Assembly: GCA_015295885.1 (NCBI GenBank)
Contig: DVEE01000230.1
Coordinates: 1 to 8,794 of the forward strand
From: Leptolyngbyaceae cyanobacterium M65_K2018_010
GTDB taxonomy: Bacteria; Cyanobacteriota; Cyanobacteriia; Phormidesmidales; Phormidesmidaceae
DNA length: 8,794 nt
Direction: 5' to 3'
A program made the translations under genes and the position numbers. Every line of letters starts with the position of its first letter. The first letter of the stretch is position 1. Positions 4,892 through 8,794 of this stretch are shown here, piece by piece. The notes beneath the pieces are model-generated. The model worked only from the letters and a program-made list of their open reading frames with translations. It ran no database searches and was not told the origin of the DNA.

Positions 4892-5764
4892 ATGCCATGG
4901 TCTCGAATCATTAGCGGACTGGTCGCCATTGGGGTGGCCCTAGGCATGATTGTTCTGGGGAGTTGGTACTTTACCGTTGGCTTTGGTCTGATTGTTTTTT
5001 TGGGCCAACTGGAAATTTTTAATCTGGTACAGGCCAAGGGGATTTTGCCAGCCACCAAAACCACTCTGGTGGTCAGCCAACTGTTGCTTATTACCGCCCA
5101 TCTCTCTCCCTCCCTGGCCGATGCCCTCCTCCCCCTAGGGGGCACGTTCATCTGCTTTTATCTGCTCTTTCAGCCCCAGGTGGCCACCATTGCCGACGTG
5201 GCTGCCTCGATTTTAGGGCTATTTTATGGGGGCTATTTACCTAGCTTCTGGATTCGTCTGCGCGACCTGGGGGATAACTTTGCCACCCTCCCCTTGGGGG
5301 GCTTCTGGCCCGACGCTTGGCCTCCCCCCTTTGACCCGGTTCCTCCAGGGCTGTTGATTACCCTGCTCGCCTTTGCCTGCATTTGGGCCGCGGACATTGG
5401 GGCCTATACCGCCGGCAAGGTGATCGGGAAAACTCCCCTGTCTAATATCAGCCCTAAGAAAACCGTTGAAGGAGCGGTATGCGGTATGGTTGGCAGCATG
5501 GGGGTAGCGCTGTTGGGCAGCTACTGGTTGAGCTGGCCCCTGTGGCCCTTTTCTGGGGCAGCCCTGGGTCTGATCATCGGCACCTCTAGCCTGCTCGGAG
5601 ACCTGACCGAATCCCTCATGAAGCGAGATGCCGGCGTAAAGGATTCCGGGGCGCTCATCCCTGGCCATGGCGGGATTTTAGACCGCACCGACAGCTACGT
5701 ATTTACCGGGGCACTGGTGTTTTATTTCGTCACCCTATTACTGCCCATCCTGGCCTCGCTATGA
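4892..5764 (+). CDS. cdsA: Phosphatidate cytidylyltransferase (CDP-diglyceride synthase)
   Basis: CdsA makes CDP-diacylglycerol from phosphatidate and CTP in the membrane, the precursor of phosphatidylglycerol, which photosystems need. At 290 residues it has the usual family length, with hydrophobic helices throughout (for example 7-37, 55-70, 153-168, 195-212, 222-235 and 270-290). The family signature is complete at residues 241-267: S-L-M-K-R-D, V-K-D-S-G, then PGHGGILDRTDS, with the metal and CTP-binding Lys/Arg/Asp residues present. WAADIGAYTAGKVIGKTPLS (165-184) and SPKKTVEG (187-194) are also canonical. A Gly/Pro-rich loop (LPLGGFWPDAWPPPFDPVPPG, about 133-153) lies between two helices. 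The chosen ATG gives MPWSRIISGLVAIG, a normal start; a second ATG 4 bp on is out of frame. It converges on gyrA with 22 bp between stop codons. Confidence 0.96.
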   Translation: MPWSRIISGLVAIGVALGMIVLGSWYFTVGFGLIVFLGQLEIFNLVQAKGILPATKTTLVVSQLLLITAHLSPSLADALLPLGGTFICFYLLFQPQVATIADVAASILGLFYGGYLPSFWIRLRDLGDNFATLPLGGFWPDAWPPPFDPVPPGLLITLLAFACIWAADIGAYTAGKVIGKTPLSNISPKKTVEGAVCGMVGSMGVALLGSYWLSWPLWPFSGAALGLIIGTSSLLGDLTESLMKRDAGVKDSGALIPGHGGILDRTDSYVFTGALVFYFVTLLLPILASL

Positions 5765-5779
5765 GGCGGTGGGCTTAGG

Positions 5780-5810
5780 CCAGGCCCTATTCTTCCTCAG
5801 CAGGGCCTGG
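5780..5810. terminator. Perfect 9-bp stem between convergent cdsA and gyrA
   Basis: CCAGGCCCT (5780-5788) is perfectly complementary to AGGGCCTGG (5802-5810), with a 13-nt loop. The left arm holds part of the gyrA stop codon (5787-5789), and the right arm lies in the last gyrA codons. A hairpin forms in either transcript, so it may serve as a bidirectional 3'-end structure. There is no T-tract on either side. Confidence 0.5.
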
Positions 5811-8378
5811 GGCCGCTCCATCGATCGCTTCATCGCTGTCCTCCTGCAGGGCGGGGGGCACCACCGCTACCGCCGCGATCGCATCGTCGCCATCCAGCCG
5901 TTGCAACCGCACCCCCGTGGCCGGGCGTGACTGAATGGAAATATCGTTCACCCGCTGGCGGATAATAATGCCCCGATTGGTGACCAGCATCAGCTCATCG
6001 CCATCATTGACGACCCGCAGGGCGGCCAAGCGGTCGTCTTCGCGGCGAAATTTAATGGCCATCAGCCCCATGCCCGCTCGGTTTTGCAGCCGGAACTTGG
6101 ACACCGGCACCCGCTTACCCAGACCCGAGGCGGTAATCACCAGCACCCAAGGACCAACGTCAGAACCAGGGGTGACGCTTTCCTCTTCGTCTTCGCTGTC
6201 GTCCTCAGCGGCGGTGGCCTGCACCACGGCTTCCACCACCTGGCTGGGCAAAATGTCCATGCTAATCAGCTCATCGCCGTCGCGCAGGGACATGGCCCTC
6301 ACCCCCCGGGTGGGTCGCCCCAGGGGCCGCAGTTGGTCATCGTCGGCTTTGAAGTGGATGGTCATGCCGCGCTGGGAGCCAATCAAAATGCTGTCGGTGG
6401 TGCGGGCCAACCGCACCCAGCGGAGGTGATCCCCCTCTTCCAAGGAAATGGCGATCAGGCCGTTGGTGCGAATGTTACTAAAGGCAGAAAGGGCGGTCTT
6501 TTTCACGTAGCCGCCCCGGGTCAGCATGACCAGGTACTCTTCGTCGGTGAATTCCCGTACCGCCAGCACCGAGGTAATTGACTCTTCCATGGGGATGGGC
6601 AGCATTTGCACAATGGGAACGCCCCGGGCGGCCCGAGACCCCTCCGGCACCTGGTAGGCTCGCAAGGAGTAGGCCACCCCGCGATCGCTGAAGAAAAGCA
6701 GGTAATCGTGGGTATAGCAGGTAATGAAATGCTGGACGCCATCATCCTCCTTCATTTTGGTGCCTGCCTTGCCTCGGGTAGCGCGGCTCTGGGCCTCAAA
6801 GGTAGCCACTGGCATGCGCTTGATGTAGCCCTGATCAGTGACCAGAATCACGACCTGTTCGTTGGCAATCAGAGAGATATCGGTGAGTTCCCCCTCATCC
6901 ATTTCAATCACCGTGCGGCGGGGGTCGTCGTGTTTGGCCTTCAGTTCGCCCAACTCGTTGACGATAATCTCCAAAATCCGCTCCCGCCGGGCCAGAATAT
7001 CCTGCAGGTCAGCAATTTTAGCCACCAACTCTTCGTGTTCCTGCTGGATTTTGTCCGCCTCTAGGGCAGTGAGGCGGCGCAGTTGCATTTGCAAAATGGC
7101 ATCGGCCTGCACTTCGGAGAGGCCGTAGGTGTCCATCAGTTCCTGCTTGGCGGTGGGGGTATCGGCGGCCCCGCGAATCAGGGCAATCACTGCGTCTAGG
7201 TTGGCTAGGGCAATCAGGTAGCCCTGCAGGATATGGTCCCGTTCCTCCGCCTTGCGCAGCTCGTACTGGGTGCGGCGGGTAATGGTTTCAATGCGGAAGT
7301 CTAGGAACACCTCCAGCATCCGCTTTAGCCCCAACAGTTGGGGTTCACCGTTGACCAGGGCCAGCATGTTGACGCCAAAGTTATTCTGCAGAGGCGTTTG
7401 CTTATAGAGGTTGTTGAGGACCACCCGCGGGTAGGCATCGCGCTTCAGTTCGATGACGATGCGCATGCCGTCGCGATCGCTCTCGTCGCGAATGTCGGAG
7501 ATTCCCTCCAGTCTGCGCTCGTTGACCATTTCAGCGATGCGCTCGATCATCCCCGCCTTGTTGGTCTGGTAGGGCAGTTCGGTGATAATGATGGCCTCGC
7601 GGTCGGGGCGACCCCGGTGCTCGATGGTTTCAATGGTGGCCACCCCGCGCATGGTGACGGAGCCGCGTCCGGTAAGGTAGGCATCCCGAATGCCGTTACG
7701 CCCTAAAATCTGGCCGCCGGTGGGGAAGTCGGGCCCGGGGATAATCTCCATCAACTCCGCGGTGGAGATCTCCGGGTTATGGATCAAAGCAATCACCCCA
7801 TCAATCAGTTCACCGGGGTTATGGGGAGGAATATTGGTGGCCATGCCCACGGCAATGCCAGAGGAACCGTTGAGTAAAAGCTGGGGCAGGCGCGAGGGGA
7901 GAACGACGGGCTCCTGTTGGGAACCGTCGAAGTTATCGACAAAATCAACGGTTTCCGACTCAATATCCTGCAGCAACGAGTCGCTGGACAGGGATCGCAG
8001 GCGGCACTCGGTGTATCGCATCGCCGCCGGTGGATCGTTATCAATGGAGCCAAAGTTGCCGTGGCCATCGATCAGCGGCGATCGCATGGAAAAGTCCTGG
8101 GCCATACGCACCAGGGCATCGTACACCGCCGTGTCGCCGTGGGGGTGATACTTACCCAGCACCTCCCCCACCACCCGGGCGCACTTCCGGAATGGGCGGT
8201 CAGCGGCTAACCCCAGTTCGTGCATGGCATAGAGGATGCGACGATGCACTGGCTTGAGCCCGTCCCTGGCATCGGGTAAAGCTCGACCCACAATCACGCT
8301 CATGGCGTATTCCAGGTAAGAGCTCTCCATCTCGTTGCGCAAATTGGTTGGGACGATACGCTCTTCTGGGGTTGCCAT
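5787..8378 (-). CDS. gyrA: DNA gyrase subunit A
   Basis: GyrA is the DNA-breaking and rejoining subunit of the A2B2 gyrase, which adds negative supercoils using ATP hydrolysis by GyrB. At 863 residues it is full length. The breakage-reunion domain covers about 1-490: ALPDARDGLKPVHRR (33-47), GKYHPHGDTAVYD (75-87), and the catalytic Tyr at 122 in AAMRYTECRL, the same number as in E. coli. The quinolone region has Thr83 and Asp87. A coiled coil (about 440-480) leads to the C-terminal beta-pinwheel (about 500-840). The GyrA-box position reads QSRATRGKAG (530-539), a degenerate form that I remember as normal in cyanobacteria. An acidic linker (725-734) and an acidic tail (845-863) flank the last blades. 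The ATG has GGAG 11 nt upstream, a slightly long spacing. The gene converges with cdsA and diverges from the HDAC-like gene. Gyrase rather than topoisomerase IV is favoured by overall similarity to cyanobacterial GyrA. Confidence 0.96.
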   Translation of the reverse strand: MATPEERIVPTNLRNEMESSYLEYAMSVIVGRALPDARDGLKPVHRRILYAMHELGLAADRPFRKCARVVGEVLGKYHPHGDTAVYDALVRMAQDFSMRSPLIDGHGNFGSIDNDPPAAMRYTECRLRSLSSDSLLQDIESETVDFVDNFDGSQQEPVVLPSRLPQLLLNGSSGIAVGMATNIPPHNPGELIDGVIALIHNPEISTAELMEIIPGPDFPTGGQILGRNGIRDAYLTGRGSVTMRGVATIETIEHRGRPDREAIIITELPYQTNKAGMIERIAEMVNERRLEGISDIRDESDRDGMRIVIELKRDAYPRVVLNNLYKQTPLQNNFGVNMLALVNGEPQLLGLKRMLEVFLDFRIETITRRTQYELRKAEERDHILQGYLIALANLDAVIALIRGAADTPTAKQELMDTYGLSEVQADAILQMQLRRLTALEADKIQQEHEELVAKIADLQDILARRERILEIIVNELGELKAKHDDPRRTVIEMDEGELTDISLIANEQVVILVTDQGYIKRMPVATFEAQSRATRGKAGTKMKEDDGVQHFITCYTHDYLLFFSDRGVAYSLRAYQVPEGSRAARGVPIVQMLPIPMEESITSVLAVREFTDEEYLVMLTRGGYVKKTALSAFSNIRTNGLIAISLEEGDHLRWVRLARTTDSILIGSQRGMTIHFKADDDQLRPLGRPTRGVRAMSLRDGDELISMDILPSQVVEAVVQATAAEDDSEDEEESVTPGSDVGPWVLVITASGLGKRVPVSKFRLQNRAGMGLMAIKFRREDDRLAALRVVNDGDELMLVTNRGIIIRQRVNDISIQSRPATGVRLQRLDGDDAIAAVAVVPPALQEDSDEAIDGAAPGPAEEE

Positions 8379-8489
8379 AGGCGGAAAATCTCCGTTTTTT
8401 TGAATAACAAACCGCTAGTCAGACCCTGGCGCCGAGCTGTGCCGATTAGCGCTTTAAGACTGCTGATTTTGCTAGCTCAAGTCCGTAAC

Positions 8490-8498
8490 ATTTTAGCA
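8490..8498 (-). promoter_or_regulatory. gyrA: Extended -10 promoter for gyrA
   Basis: On the minus strand this reads TGC-TAAAAT: a TGN extension and a 5-of-6 match to TATAAT, inside an AT-rich patch unusual for this window. No good -35 sits 16-18 bp upstream, which an extended -10 can tolerate. It would place the start of transcription near 8483 and give a gyrA leader of about 105 nt. Confidence 0.5.
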
Positions 8499-8532
8499 TA
8501 TTTTTAAGCTTTCCAGGCCGATGGCGCTATGG

Positions 8533-8576
8533 TAAATCCAGGTCGGCCAGGCCTGGGTTTAGGGGGCTTTACCCCT
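8533..8576 (+). promoter_or_regulatory. Two adjacent hairpins upstream of the HDAC-like gene
   Basis: TAAATCCAGG (8533-8542) pairs with CCTGGGTTTA (8552-8561) with one G-T wobble and a 9-nt loop. Directly beside it, AGGGG (8561-8565) pairs with CCCCT (8572-8576) around a 6-nt loop. They share base 8561. They lie 66-109 bp before the proposed start, or just upstream of the gyrA promoter on the other strand. The function is unknown. Confidence 0.3.
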
Positions 8577-8641
8577 GCTCTGGTCCTGCCAAAACTGCTA
8601 ATTCCCTCTCCTGGCCCTGAGCTGTGCACCACGACTTTACC

Positions 8642-8794
8642 TTGGCCGATTTTGCCGTGATCTATTCCCCCGATTTTTTAACCCACGATACGGGTCCTTT
8701 TCACCCTGAAAATGCTGGCCGGCTGAAGGCCATTGTAGACACTCTGCGGGCTGCCCCCTGGGCCGATCATCTGGATTGGCGGGAACCTACCCCC
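8642..8794 (+). CDS. Histone deacetylase-family amidohydrolase, 5' part
   Basis: The visible 51 codons give VIYSPDFLTHDTGPFHPENA followed by GRLKAIVDTLRAAPWADHLD and WREPTP. This is the typical N-terminus of bacterial HDAC/AcuC/acetylpolyamine amidohydrolase proteins: a strand with Y-S, then H-D-T-G-x-[FY]-H-P-E and R-L-x-A-I. The family is zinc-dependent and removes acetyl groups from lysine or polyamines; the zinc ligands and catalytic His pair lie beyond the window. The usual E-R-L after HPE is here A-G-R-L. The start is uncertain: TTG 8642 (MADFAVIYS) best matches the length of relatives, while GTG 8657 (MIYSPD) and GTG 8624 are also in frame, and none has a clear Shine-Dalgarno. An in-frame TGA at 8618 sets the upstream limit. 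The family call is good; the substrate is unknown. Confidence 0.82.
   Translation, partial: MADFAVIYSPDFLTHDTGPFHPENAGRLKAIVDTLRAAPWADHLDWREPTP

Noticed and set aside
5237..5668. 143-residue minus-strand open frame antisense to cdsA
   Set aside because: cdsA has its full family signature on the plus strand; the antisense frame has no recognisable motif.
5935..7706. Several plus-strand open frames of 96-165 residues antisense to gyrA
   Set aside because: They mirror the gyrA codons and are Ser/Arg- or His/Gly-rich as expected for antisense of a GC-rich gene; none has convincing start signals.

Overview
The window comes from a cyanobacterial chromosome. The evidence is seven copies of the octamer GCGATCGC (HIP1, the highly iterated palindrome of many cyanobacteria) in under 9 kb, GC-rich codon use, and RecA, CdsA and GyrA sequences of cyanobacterial type. 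The genus cannot be fixed from the sequence alone. The gene content is mainly core housekeeping. I see no insertion sequence, prophage, CRISPR array, tRNA or rRNA.

Layout from left to right. (1) The 3' part of a family 2 glycosyltransferase (+) runs in from the left edge. (2) A small unknown 88-residue protein (-) follows. (3) recA (+) has lost 83 nt just after Walker B, so its reading frame is broken. A small lipoprotein gene (+) lies 39 bp downstream and may be co-transcribed. (4) An unknown 188-residue protein (-) resembles cyanobacterial 2H-phosphoesterase-like proteins with degraded motifs. (5) A 344-bp divergent spacer carries about three copies of a 17-bp tandem repeat, followed by a class I SAM-dependent methyltransferase (+). 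(6) cdsA (+) and gyrA (-) converge with 22 bp between stop codons, and a 9-bp perfect stem overlaps the gyrA stop. (7) A divergent spacer holds the gyrA promoter, followed by the 5' end of a histone deacetylase-family amidohydrolase (+) that runs off the right edge.

The genes do not form one pathway. They cover envelope and lipid work (glycosyltransferase, CdsA, lipoprotein), DNA maintenance (RecA, GyrA), and two enzymes of unknown substrate (methyltransferase, HDAC-like protein). Orientation changes often, so most genes are probably transcribed alone; recA with the lipoprotein gene is the only plausible operon.

The observation most worth checking is the broken recA. Either this is a genuine pseudogene, which would imply a second recA copy or an unusual repair biology, or it is an assembly or sequencing error. 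Around recA there is also a LexA-box-like site and a pair of mutually exclusive leader hairpins. I found no convincing new multi-gene system.
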